Shown: positions 24,954-33,179 of the stretch, one piece after another | Layout: each line of letters opens with the position of its first letter | How positions within the stretch are numbered: the stretch's first letter is position 1 | Source: an uncultured Bacilli bacterium | Lineage (GTDB): Bacteria; Bacillota_I; Bacilli_A; RF39; UBA660 | Direction: 5' to 3' | Assembly: GCA_934086145.1 (NCBI GenBank) | Contig: CAKOHV010000005.1 | Coordinates: 1 to 64,000, forward strand | Length of the DNA stretch: 64,000 bases | Translations under genes and position numbers: made by a program | Notes under the pieces: model-generated | Seen by the model: only the letters and a program-made list of their open reading frames with translations | What the model was told of the DNA's origin: nothing | Databases searched by the model: none

Positions 24954-25332
24954 CATTAAAAAACATGGTTTTAAACGCTTTGTTAAGAGTTTTGGATATT
25001 CGATAGATGGTTTAAAATATGCCTATAAGTACGAACAAAGTATGATGATTCACGTTTTCGTAACTATCTGTGTTATTGCTGTTAATATTTTCTTTCACGT
25101 CAAAGGTATCGAATGGCTTATTAGTTTAATGGCCATCGGCATGGTCTTATCCGCCGAACTAGTTAACACTGCTATTGAAGCTGTTGTTGACTTAGTCACT
25201 TTAGAAATTCACCCCTTAGCTAAAATTGCTAAGGATTGTGGAAGTGCGGCAACATTTGTCTTAGCTATGATGGCAGCCGCTATTGGCATCGTTATCTATG
25301 GCCCATACTTTATATCATTTATAGGAGGTTAA
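24931..25332 (+). CDS. dgkA: DgkA-family undecaprenol/diacylglycerol kinase
   Basis: In Gram-positives this small membrane kinase phosphorylates undecaprenol to recycle the wall lipid carrier. 133 residues, three membrane spans, with the family motif AELVNTAIEAVVDLVT and HPLAKIAKDCGSAATFV. CAGGAG lies ten bases before the ATG, inside the end of ybeY. One base separates it from era. Confidence 0.93.
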   Translation: MAKISRDDIKKHGFKRFVKSFGYSIDGLKYAYKYEQSMMIHVFVTICVIAVNIFFHVKGIEWLISLMAIGMVLSAELVNTAIEAVVDLVTLEIHPLAKIAKDCGSAATFVLAMMAAAIGIVIYGPYFISFIGG

Positions 25333-25333
25333 A

Positions 25334-26224
25334 ATGAAAAGTGGATTTGTCAGTTTAATAGGTCGTCCAAACGTTGGAAAAAGTACCTTATTAAATACTT
25401 TAATTAATCAAAAAATTGCTATTACTTCAAACAAGCCCCAAACAACCCGTAATATTATTCAAGGCATATACAACGAAGAAGGATACCAAATAGTATTCAT
25501 TGATACTCCCGGTATTCATAAACCAATCAACAAATTAGGCAAAGTCCTAAATAAAGAAGCCCAAAGTCTAACTAAAGATGTTGATGTTGTTCTATTTCTT
25601 GTTGATGCCGCTGAAGGGCTTGGCACAGGAGACAAAAAAATCATTGAACAATTAAAAGAAAGTAATGCTCCGGTCATCCTTGTTTTAAATAAAATCGATC
25701 GTATGACCAATGAAGAAATTATCATGGCTATCAATAGTTACAAAGAGTTATTCAATTTTGCGGAAATTGTACCTATCTCTGCCTTACAAAAAAATAACAT
25801 TGAAGAATTAATTAATTGCATAAAAAAATATTTAACTGATAACATGCGTTATTTTGATGAAGACATGATAACAAGTAGTAGCTTACGCTTCCTCGTTAGT
25901 GAATTCGTTCGTGAAAAACTACTTCGTATGACTGAACAAGAAATTCCTCACACCATAACCTGCATTACTTCTAAATTTGAAGAAAAGAAGAACATAATCA
26001 ATATTACTGTCGATGTTATCGTTGATCGTGACTCAGTCAAAAAAATCGTTATCGGTCGTCAAGGAGCCCTTCTAAAATCAGTTGGCATCGAAGCTCGTAA
26101 AGATATCGAAGCCTTGGTTGGCAAACAAATATACTTAGAATTATATGTCAAAACTATAAAAAATTGGCGCGATAAAGAGCGTTATTTCAAAGAATTAGGT
26201 TTTGATGAATTAAATATAAAATAA
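25334..26224 (+). CDS. era: Era GTPase
   Basis: Era is a 16S rRNA chaperone GTPase. The 296-residue protein has G1 GRPNVGKSTL, G2 in KPQTTRN, G3 DTPGIHKP, G4 NKID, and a C-terminal KH domain (VIVDRDSVKKIVIGRQGALLK). AGGAGG precedes the ATG. Confidence 0.97.
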   Translation: MKSGFVSLIGRPNVGKSTLLNTLINQKIAITSNKPQTTRNIIQGIYNEEGYQIVFIDTPGIHKPINKLGKVLNKEAQSLTKDVDVVLFLVDAAEGLGTGDKKIIEQLKESNAPVILVLNKIDRMTNEEIIMAINSYKELFNFAEIVPISALQKNNIEELINCIKKYLTDNMRYFDEDMITSSSLRFLVSEFVREKLLRMTEQEIPHTITCITSKFEEKKNIINITVDVIVDRDSVKKIVIGRQGALLKSVGIEARKDIEALVGKQIYLELYVKTIKNWRDKERYFKELGFDELNIK

Positions 26225-26240
26225 TTGAATATTTATATTA

Positions 26241-26281
26241 AAAACAACCCATTATATATTTAGAAAGGATGGGTTGTTTTT
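26241..26281 (+). terminator. terminator-like hairpin overlapping the yqzL start region
   Basis: AAAACAACCCA (26241-26251) pairs with TGGGTTGTTTT (26270-26280) in an 11-base perfect stem. The loop (26252-26269) contains AGAAAGGA, the only ribosome site for yqzL, and the ATG follows the T-rich arm at once. It can serve as era terminator, as a translation switch for yqzL, or both. Confidence 0.6.
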
Positions 26282-26362
26282 ATGAACAAACAAGAAGCCT
26301 GGGAAAAATTTAAACAAACTGGTAAAATAGAATACTATTTAGAATATAAAAAACAAAAGTAG
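26282..26362 (+). CDS. yqzL: YqzL-like microprotein
   Basis: A 26-residue peptide, MNKQEAWEKFKQTGKIEYYL plus a basic tail. The W-x-x-F-K-x-T-G-x-I-x-Y-Y-L pattern and the place between era and recO are those of the YqzL family of Bacillota, whose role is unknown. The family is usually about 45 residues; this one lacks the acidic tail. A paralogue is at 47426-47518. Confidence 0.8.
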   Translation: MNKQEAWEKFKQTGKIEYYLEYKKQK

Positions 26363-26374
26363 TGAAGTGATAAT

Positions 26375-27106
26375 ATGGTAAGTAAATTTGAAGGAATAGT
26401 CGTTACCACAACGACTTACGGTGAAAATTCAAGCATTATTAACCTTTTAACGAAAAATCATGGCCTTATTGGGGTAATGTGTAAGGGCTCTAAATCCCTA
26501 AGAAATCCTTTACGTATTAAAACACAAAAATTCACCTATGGTTACTTCTACCTAAACTACAATGAAAACAAATTATCTAAATTAATTGATGTTGACATCA
26601 TTGATAACTTTAATACGATAAAAACTGACTTAACTTTAATAAGCTACTTATCATACCTTACCGAACTTACTTACCAAGTCGTTAAACAAAATGATGCTCC
26701 AGAAATTTTCGACTTATTTATTGCAACAATTCAAAAAATAAACGAAAAACAAGATCCCTTAATTATGACCAATATCTTAGAAATAAAATACCTTGATTAC
26801 TTAGGAGTCAGTTTAAACCTTGAAAGTTGCATAAAATGTGGAAGTAAAAAAAAGATTATTACAATAAGCCCTACAGAAGGGGGCTATATCTGTCAAAACT
26901 GTTATCGTAACGAAAAAATTCTGCCCCCTAAAGCCATCAAACTCATTCGCATGTATCTTCTTGTCGATATTAAAAGTATTACCAAAATAAATATAAGTAA
27001 AGATATTGCTTTTGCAATTAATAACTTCCTCGAAAATTACTATGAAAAATACACCGGTTTATACTTAAAAAGTAAAGAATTCTTAAAAAGAATCAGCAAC
27101 CTTTAA
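26375..27106 (+). CDS. recO: RecO DNA repair protein
   Basis: RecO anneals SSB-coated DNA and loads RecA with RecR. The 243-residue protein has the OB-fold start (KFEGIVVTTTTYGENSSIINLLTKNHGLIGVMCKG), a helical middle, and the zinc site CIKCGSK ... CQNCYRN near 152-173. Position after era and yqzL and ahead of glyS is standard. Confidence 0.94.
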   Translation: MVSKFEGIVVTTTTYGENSSIINLLTKNHGLIGVMCKGSKSLRNPLRIKTQKFTYGYFYLNYNENKLSKLIDVDIIDNFNTIKTDLTLISYLSYLTELTYQVVKQNDAPEIFDLFIATIQKINEKQDPLIMTNILEIKYLDYLGVSLNLESCIKCGSKKKIITISPTEGGYICQNCYRNEKILPPKAIKLIRMYLLVDIKSITKINISKDIAFAINNFLENYYEKYTGLYLKSKEFLKRISNL

Positions 27107-27205
27107 AATATGGTGCCTACTAAACAACCAAATAAAAAAAATTTCGTCTAACAAAGAGCATTACCTAAAACTTAACCATAACTCACATAACTTTTCCCAC
27201 ACCTA

Positions 27206-27233
27206 TTGACTAAAAAAGAAAATTTGATATAAT
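27206..27233 (+). promoter_or_regulatory. glyS promoter
   Basis: TTGACT and TATAAT with a 16-base spacer. Transcription would start near 27240, just at the T-box leader. Confidence 0.75.
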
Positions 27234-27239
27234 CAATTC

Positions 27240-27360
27240 ATACAAGTGATGACTGGCTTGGCAACCACGAGCTATATATAATAAAGTTGATTTCTTCTAG
27301 AAATAAGTAGGATGGAACCGCGGATTATTATTCGTTCCTACAACTTCTAGAAGTTTTTTT
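27240..27360 (+). promoter_or_regulatory. T-box leader controlling glyS
   Basis: The T-box signature GGATGGAACCGCGG (27310-27323) lies in an antiterminator formed by GTAGGA (27307-27312) and TCCTAC (27336-27341). A terminator hairpin AACTT-CTAG-AAGTT with seven T follows (27342-27360). Only about 67 bases separate the start point from the T-box, so stem I is short. A GGC within ACTGGCTTGG (27252-27261) is a possible glycine specifier. AAGTGATGA (27244-27252) is complementary to TCATCACTT (27365-27373), next to the glyS ribosome site. Confidence 0.88.
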
Positions 27361-27389
27361 ATTATCATCACTTATTAAGGAGGAAATTT

Positions 27390-28769
27390 ATGGAAAAACT
27401 AAAAATGGAAGATATCGTTAATTACTGTAAACAATATGGTTTTATTTTTCAAGGTAGTGAGATCTATGGTGGTCTTTCTAATACTTGGGATTACGGACCA
27501 TTAGGAAGAGACCTAAAAGAAAACATTCGTCGTGCTTGGTGGAAAAAATTCATCCAAGAAAATCCCTACAATTACGGCTTAGATGCCGCCATTTTAATGA
27601 ATCCCGAAACATGGGTAGCAAGTGGTCATGTCACCAACTTCAACGATCCATTAATTGACTGCAAAAAATGTAAAAGTCGCCATCGCGCCGATAAGCTTAT
27701 TGAAGAATTTACTAATGGCGAAGAAACAGCCGATGGATGGAGTAATGAAAAAATTGAAGCTTTCATTAAAGATAATAAAATATGCTGTCCGAAATGTGGT
27801 TCAGCTGACTTTACCCCAATTAGAAAGTTTAACTTACTATTTGAAACACATCTAGGGGTAACTGAAGATACCAAATCAAAAGTTTATCTTCGTGGTGAAA
27901 CAGCTCAAGGAATCTTTGTTAACTTCTTAAATGTTCAAAGAGCCATGCGTGCCAAAATACCATTCGGAATTGGTCAAACTGGTAAATCATTCCGTAACGA
28001 GATAACCCCTGGTAACTTTACTTTCCGTACTCGTGAATTCGAACAAATGGAACTAGAATTTTTCTGCAAACCCAATACTGACTTAGAATGGTTTGGTTAT
28101 TGGAAAAATTACTGCATAGATTGGTTAAAATCTCTAGGAATCAAAAACGAAAATCTACGTTATCGTGATCACGCTAAAGAAGAATTATCTTTTTATAGCA
28201 AAGCAACCACCGATATTGAATTCTTATTCCCAATGGGCTGGGGCGAATTATGGGGAATTGCTGATCGTACAGACTACGATTTAGGTGTGCATATGGAACA
28301 TTCTAAACAAGATCTTCGATACCTTGATCCTGAAACCAACGAAAAATATTTACCATTTGTTATTGAACCATCATTAGGATTAGATCGTGCAATCTTAGCT
28401 TTCCTATGCAACGCCTATACCAAAGAAACTCTAACCAACGGCGAAGAAAGAGAAGTCCTAAAAATTCATCCCGCATTAGCTCCAGTTAAAGCAACAATCT
28501 TACCTTTAATCAAGAAAAATCATAAAGACAAAGCCATGGAAGTATACAGTCTTGTTTGTTCACATTTTCAAGCCTCTTATGATGAATCTGGTTCAATTGG
28601 TAAAAGATATCGTCGTAGTGATGCAATTGGGACACCATTTGCCATTACAATCGATGATGAAACTCTAACCGATAACATTGTTACTATCAGAGATCGTGAT
28701 ACCATGGAACAAATAAAACTACCAATCTCTGACTTAGTTAACTATATTGAAGAAAAAATTTCATTTTAA
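27390..28769 (+). CDS. glyS: Glycyl-tRNA synthetase, single-chain (homodimeric) type
   Basis: A class II synthetase of 459 residues, the GlyRS form found in mollicutes, some Bacilli, archaea and eukaryotes, not the GlyQ/GlyS alpha-beta type. Motifs: the N-terminal YGFIFQGSEIYGG, the zinc-like cysteines CKKCKSRHR and CCPKCGS, motif 2 region GIGQTGKSFRNEITP, motif 3 GLDRAILAFL near 329, and the anticodon-binding domain LAPVKATILPL. Regulated by the T-box just upstream; AAGGAGG precedes the ATG. Confidence 0.97.
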   Translation: MEKLKMEDIVNYCKQYGFIFQGSEIYGGLSNTWDYGPLGRDLKENIRRAWWKKFIQENPYNYGLDAAILMNPETWVASGHVTNFNDPLIDCKKCKSRHRADKLIEEFTNGEETADGWSNEKIEAFIKDNKICCPKCGSADFTPIRKFNLLFETHLGVTEDTKSKVYLRGETAQGIFVNFLNVQRAMRAKIPFGIGQTGKSFRNEITPGNFTFRTREFEQMELEFFCKPNTDLEWFGYWKNYCIDWLKSLGIKNENLRYRDHAKEELSFYSKATTDIEFLFPMGWGELWGIADRTDYDLGVHMEHSKQDLRYLDPETNEKYLPFVIEPSLGLDRAILAFLCNAYTKETLTNGEEREVLKIHPALAPVKATILPLIKKNHKDKAMEVYSLVCSHFQASYDESGSIGKRYRRSDAIGTPFAITIDDETLTDNIVTIRDRDTMEQIKLPISDLVNYIEEKISF

Positions 28770-28786
28770 CAATGAAATTTTTTTAT
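28755..28786 (+). terminator. terminator after glyS
   Basis: AAAATTTCATT / AATGAAATTTT with a five-base loop, overlapping the glyS stop, then T residues. Confidence 0.85.
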
Positions 28787-28980
28787 CTTATAGGAAAGTT
28801 CATTTATTACAATAAAAAACAATTAAAAATTTTGTAAAGATATATTGCTATATAAACAACAATATTGTATGATAAAAACCATATCATTTAAAAATTAGTT
28901 TGGGAAAAAATGTATATAGAAAAACTAGATAAAAAATAATTAAATAAAAAAAAGAAAAACAAAAAGATAAAAGAAAAAAG

Positions 28981-29100
28981 TATGTACGGTAGCGACTATC
29001 GGATTTTAAGTCTATGGAGAAAACTCAGTAGAGTGTCTGTGAAGTAGAAATTTGAAATCGTGAGATTTCAAGAACAAATTTATTTGTCTTTTGTCCTTGC
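28981..29100 (+). ncRNA. candidate structured RNA of unknown class
   Basis: In a non-coding gap this stretch is visibly richer in G and C than its surroundings and holds four consecutive hairpins. They are CGGTAG-CGA-CTATCG (28987-29001), ACTC-AGTA-GAGT (29023-29034), TTGAAATC-GTGA-GATTTCAA (29052-29071, with a GNRA tetraloop) and ACAAA-TTTA-TTTGT (29074-29087). A-rich DNA precedes it, and the 29153 gene begins about 50 bases later. I could not match it to 6S, tmRNA, SRP RNA, RNase P RNA or a riboswitch. It could be a leader for the following gene or a separate RNA; strand is assumed. Confidence 0.4.
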
Positions 29101-29152
29101 TAAATGAAATGAACTACGATAAAATAATAAGACTGAAAAGAGGAAAACAAAC

Positions 29153-30430
29153 ATGAATAATTACAACAAAACATTTAAAAAAATAAAAACAGCTGTTGAA
29201 GAAAAAATCGCTTATGCTGAAAGAGAAATTGCTTATCTTGAGCTTCAACTTAAAATAATGAATAATAACTCTGAATTCTTTGTTCTTAAAAAAGATGGAA
29301 CTCAATATGCCATTGATCTTAATAAAAAACCCCAATCTAAAAATCCGTTAATTCGTCTAAAAGAACACTATGACCTAAAAAAAATGCGTAAAATGCAGGA
29401 ATATGTTATTGAAGAAGATACTGATATTTTAAATACAACCAAGGAAAGTGTTAGAATTTTATCATATGTTAATCGTTATTTATCACAATATGACCTTGTA
29501 TCTCCAGTTGATAGTATTTCCATATATATGATTCATATTAATGTTTTAAGACTTTTTGTTGACGTAACCATCGAAGATTTCAAAAATGTTTTAATCGCTT
29601 GCATTCGCAAAAACTATGAACAATATATTAATAACCCAACTAAAATAACTGATACCTTGGCTAGTAAAGACGAACACAAAATGAATGAAATGAAATGCTG
29701 TTTAATTTTAGGAAAATATTTTAATAAAAAAGGTGCTATGCTTCCTGGAGATATAGAAATTTTCGAAGCAACATTCAATAAATTATTTAATCCAGAAAAT
29801 CTATTAGATGAACATTTACAAGCATTCTTAGCTTCTCAAAACCTTTTAAGCCTTAATGATGTCTTAGATACTTTAGTTCTAGAATTACAAAAACAAAATC
29901 TTCTAGCCCTTATGGCCGAGAATAAAAAAGCCGAATATTTAAAACAAAAACAAGAAGAAGCCCAAGTAAAACATCAAGAACAAAAACAACAAAGAAAGAA
30001 TTTGAAAGACCAAAAAGACGCTTTAGCTAAACTTAATGAATATTATCAAAATGGCCAGTTCATCAAATTACCAACCGACTTAACGGAATTTACTGATCTT
30101 TTAACAAAATGCCTTTTAGACCAAACTCAAGAAGCCAAAATAAACCGCCAATTAACGGAAGTTCTTCAAAAAAATCAAGAACAAGCTTTACTTCAAAAAT
30201 ATCTTTCAGATACTGACATCGCTATCTTAAAAGAAGCTAAGCAAGCTAATCAAGAAGCTTTAAATTACTTTTTATCAGCTATTGATGAAATAATTAGTCT
30301 TTTAGAAGAAACTCAAAATGAAGAAGATTATAATACTCTAATGCAATACTTAAATGAAAACATTAACAATATTAAATATTCTCTAACTAAGAACACTCCT
30401 AAACAACCAACTCTTAAACCACAAGTGTAA
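29153..30430 (+). CDS. coiled-coil hypothetical protein, 425 aa
   Basis: Soluble, highly helical, charged protein without signal peptide or membrane span. A predicted coiled coil covers residues about 1-40 (KKIKTAVEEKIAYAEREIAYL) and a strong one about 240-300 (KAEYLKQKQEEAQVKHQEQKQ), rich in Gln, Lys and Glu. It may share an origin with the next gene, which has the same style of N-terminus. Both lie upstream of sepF and divIVA. Not recognised; a cytoskeletal or scaffold role is possible but unproven. Confidence 0.55.
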   Translation: MNNYNKTFKKIKTAVEEKIAYAEREIAYLELQLKIMNNNSEFFVLKKDGTQYAIDLNKKPQSKNPLIRLKEHYDLKKMRKMQEYVIEEDTDILNTTKESVRILSYVNRYLSQYDLVSPVDSISIYMIHINVLRLFVDVTIEDFKNVLIACIRKNYEQYINNPTKITDTLASKDEHKMNEMKCCLILGKYFNKKGAMLPGDIEIFEATFNKLFNPENLLDEHLQAFLASQNLLSLNDVLDTLVLELQKQNLLALMAENKKAEYLKQKQEEAQVKHQEQKQQRKNLKDQKDALAKLNEYYQNGQFIKLPTDLTEFTDLLTKCLLDQTQEAKINRQLTEVLQKNQEQALLQKYLSDTDIAILKEAKQANQEALNYFLSAIDEIISLLEETQNEEDYNTLMQYLNENINNIKYSLTKNTPKQPTLKPQV

Positions 30431-30526
30431 AAAAAGAGTAAAAGAGACATAAACATCTTTCCAAAGTTTGAAATATCAAAAAAAAATATTATATAATAAA
30501 TAATGTTTTTTTTAAGGAGTGATGTT

Positions 30527-32122
30527 ATGTTTAATATAAATAATTTCGTAGAATATCTACAAACAGAAATAAAGAGAATTAAAAAACAAATTAATACTGA
30601 AAAACAACATTTGCAAGAACTACCATCTCCTGATGAAATAAATTTAGAAGAGTATGGTCGTAAAAAAGATCTTATTAATCAATATTTTGAAGATCATAAG
30701 TTTTTTGAAAAAATTGTTGTTTATCTAAAAAAAGAGCACAAACTAAAACAAAAAATTGTTGAAAATAAAAAAAATAATCTTTCTAATACAATTAACACTT
30801 TAGAAGATAAAAAAGAACGTTATGAAGAGATTATCAAAACCATTAAAACAACCGGGAAATTACCTAATTCTTATCCAAATGAAGAACTAATAAAAATTTT
30901 AATGGATTATGCTTGTAATAACGCTATTTCATGTGCTTCTTTTTTCCCAGAATTATTACATTTACTGGATGATTCAACTCGTCATCATCAAAGTGATGAT
31001 TTACTTTTTAACATGGAAAAAAGATTACTTGAATTCTTTCAAAATGGGCAATTAAAAGCCAATGCTAGTCTAGATTCACTTTCTTTTACTTTTACTAATT
31101 TTCTAAAAGAGCTATCATCATTAAAACAAAATCCGGATACTAAAATTTACTCAGAAAATCTCAAACTATATATGAAAGGTTTAACTTCTCCTGATAAGAA
31201 AAATAGCGAAGCATTAACCAAATTACAAGTTCGCGAAGAAGCTTTAACTAACGTTAGAAAGCACGTAAAATATCATAAAATAGTTAATTTTTATGACGAT
31301 GTAGATAACTTTACACAACAAATAAAGACTGCTGGATTTGATAGTAAAACAATAAATAACATTTTACTTGGTATGCAAACTGATCTTCGTGAACAAAAAA
31401 TCAAAGAAGCTGAATTAAATACTAAACAAATTATCAATGATCATATTTCACCAACCAGTTATAAAATCATCGAAACAACCAAAAAAATTCTAAAAGAACA
31501 AAATAATCTTTTATATGGCTTAATAAAACGACGTTATGAAGATATTCTTTCTTTATGTAATTATATTTCAATGGCTGAAAATAGCAATATGTCACATAAT
31601 CTTGACCTTTTATTAGAAAGAATTGCCGACTTAGAAATGATTATAAAAGTTTCGCAAATGCCTAAACTGCCTTATACTTTTCCCTATAATTTTTTAATTA
31701 ATCAAGAAGGAAATATCTCTTTTAATCAAGATTTAGAATTCTTAGATATGGCTATCTATAATAATATTCTTGAAATATTAGAATTACTTTATTCTAATGC
31801 CCTTCCTTTAACACCAGTTCAAAAAAGCAAAGATAATATAACCATTTCTAAAGTAGGGGAAGCAACAGCTATTTATATAGCCAGTAAAAATAATCTTAAT
31901 TTTATAATTGGTGTTTGTACTGAATCCACCAAAAAAGCCTTTTTAACTAAAATTACCAGTGAAAAATTCCAATTAATGCTAACCAAAACCTTTAAAGAAG
32001 CCCATAAAGACCAAGACTTTGTTAAAAAGCAACAAAAATATAACCAAATAGTTCTTAATACCTTAAGTCCTAAAAATAACATTGAATTGACAAACGCAAT
32101 TATAAAAATCACGCAATTTTAA
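30527..32122 (+). CDS. coiled-coil hypothetical protein, 531 aa
   Basis: A second helical, charged protein. The N-terminus NNFVEYLQTEIKRIKKQINTE is a coiled coil, followed by helical segments and a late, more globular domain near 440-490 (ISKVGEATAIYIASKNNLNFI). The ATG at 30527 is used because AAGGAGTGATGTT precedes it; the ATG at 30503 lies before that ribosome site. Likely distant relative of the 29153 product. Function unknown. Confidence 0.55.
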   Translation: MFNINNFVEYLQTEIKRIKKQINTEKQHLQELPSPDEINLEEYGRKKDLINQYFEDHKFFEKIVVYLKKEHKLKQKIVENKKNNLSNTINTLEDKKERYEEIIKTIKTTGKLPNSYPNEELIKILMDYACNNAISCASFFPELLHLLDDSTRHHQSDDLLFNMEKRLLEFFQNGQLKANASLDSLSFTFTNFLKELSSLKQNPDTKIYSENLKLYMKGLTSPDKKNSEALTKLQVREEALTNVRKHVKYHKIVNFYDDVDNFTQQIKTAGFDSKTINNILLGMQTDLREQKIKEAELNTKQIINDHISPTSYKIIETTKKILKEQNNLLYGLIKRRYEDILSLCNYISMAENSNMSHNLDLLLERIADLEMIIKVSQMPKLPYTFPYNFLINQEGNISFNQDLEFLDMAIYNNILEILELLYSNALPLTPVQKSKDNITISKVGEATAIYIASKNNLNFIIGVCTESTKKAFLTKITSEKFQLMLTKTFKEAHKDQDFVKKQQKYNQIVLNTLSPKNNIELTNAIIKITQF

Positions 32123-32194
32123 AGTAAACTTGTTGAATATTTACAAATTATTAGTTATAATAAAAAAGTAATATAAAATATAGGAGGCTTTTTT

Positions 32195-32605
32195 ATGGCA
32201 TTTGATAAATTGAAGAGTATTTTTGGGGAAACAGAAGACGATGAAAAATATAATGGTAGTGAAGACGAATATTATAATGCCGAAAACGAATCTAAAAAAG
32301 AAATGGAACCAACCGGAAATAAAATGATTCTTTTAGAGCCACGTGCATATTCTGAAAGTCAACAAATAGCTGATCATTTAAAAAACCGCAATAGCGTAGT
32401 TGTTAATTTAAAACGTGTTACATCTGATCAAGCCAAAAGAATAATTGATTTCTTAAGTGGTTGCATCTATGCAATAGGGGGTACAATGCAAAAAGTTGGT
32501 GTTGGCATTTATTTGTGTACACCAAAAAATGTTAATGTTCAAGGAAAAATAAGTGAAGACAACAGTAAAGAAAAAGAATCTGTTGAAGAAGAAATAGAAT
32601 GGTAA
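32195..32605 (+). CDS. sepF: SepF septum protein
   Basis: SepF tethers FtsZ to the membrane and shapes the septum in Gram-positives. 136 residues: an N-terminal amphipathic membrane-binding helix (MAFDKLKSIFG), an acidic linker, then the core KMILLEPRAYSESQQIADHLKNR, VVVNLKRVTSDQAKRIIDFLSG and the GIYLCTPKNV strand. It precedes divIVA, as in many Bacillota. Confidence 0.95.
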   Translation: MAFDKLKSIFGETEDDEKYNGSEDEYYNAENESKKEMEPTGNKMILLEPRAYSESQQIADHLKNRNSVVVNLKRVTSDQAKRIIDFLSGCIYAIGGTMQKVGVGIYLCTPKNVNVQGKISEDNSKEKESVEEEIEW

Positions 32606-32641
32606 AAATAGGGTAAGTTTAGTTAGTTTGGTGGGTGAGCC

Positions 32642-33070
32642 ATGAAAAAATTTAGTACAAGTACCAATGGGTACGATAAAATGGAGGTCAATGCCTTTGT
32701 CAATGAAATTATTACAGAGTATGAAAAAATGCTTAATAATTTGAAGGCTCGTGACGCCAAAATAAAATACTTGCAGGAAAAATTAAAACAATATGAATCA
32801 ATGGAAAACACCCTTAACAAAGCTTTATTAGTCGCTGAAGACTCATCTACTCAAATCAGAAAACTAGCTAAAGAAGAAGCAAACATGATTATTGCTGATG
32901 CAAAAAAGAATGCATCACGTATTGTTAATGATTCCCTTTTAAAAGCCGAAAAAGTTGATTTAGAAACCGAACAATTAAAACAACGTTTAAAACTTTACAA
33001 GTCACGAATAAAACAAACAATTGAAGAACAACTAACGATGGTCGAAGACGTTGATAAAATAGAATACTAA
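32642..33070 (+). CDS. divIVA: DivIVA-family polar/septal protein
   Basis: 142 residues. The N-terminal part KKFSTSTNGYDKMEVNAFVNEI corresponds to the membrane-curvature-sensing domain of DivIVA (F-x-x-x-x-x-GYD-x-x-EV-x-x-FV). Coiled coil follows (about 25-60 and 75-135) with the KLAKEEANMIIADAKKNA pattern. It lacks the long C-terminal extension of Bacillus DivIVA. Downstream of sepF by 36 bases; same operon. Confidence 0.88.
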   Translation: MKKFSTSTNGYDKMEVNAFVNEIITEYEKMLNNLKARDAKIKYLQEKLKQYESMENTLNKALLVAEDSSTQIRKLAKEEANMIIADAKKNASRIVNDSLLKAEKVDLETEQLKQRLKLYKSRIKQTIEEQLTMVEDVDKIEY

Positions 33071-33071
33071 G

Positions 33072-33098
33072 CATTAACTTTAATCGTTAATGTTTTTT
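33072..33098 (+). terminator. terminator after divIVA
   Basis: CATTAAC / GTTAATG with a seven-base loop and six T. Confidence 0.8.
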
Positions 33099-33118
33099 AA
33101 TACAATAAACTACCTAAA

Positions 33119-33144
33119 ATGAGAAACCGAATTGGTTTCTCACT
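33119..33144 (-). terminator. possible terminator after sigK (minus strand)
   Basis: TGAGAAACC / GGTTTCTCA around a short loop; on the minus strand it is followed by only TTTTA, so it is weak but well placed. Confidence 0.5.
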
Positions 33145-33179
33145 TTATCTATCCTAGAGTCAGTAAATAATTTTTTTTC

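Noticed and set aside
28981..29001. Group II intron domain V-like ATGTACGGT
   Set aside because: Only nine bases resemble the domain V 3' arm; no GAGCCGTATG partner and no reverse transcriptase are near.
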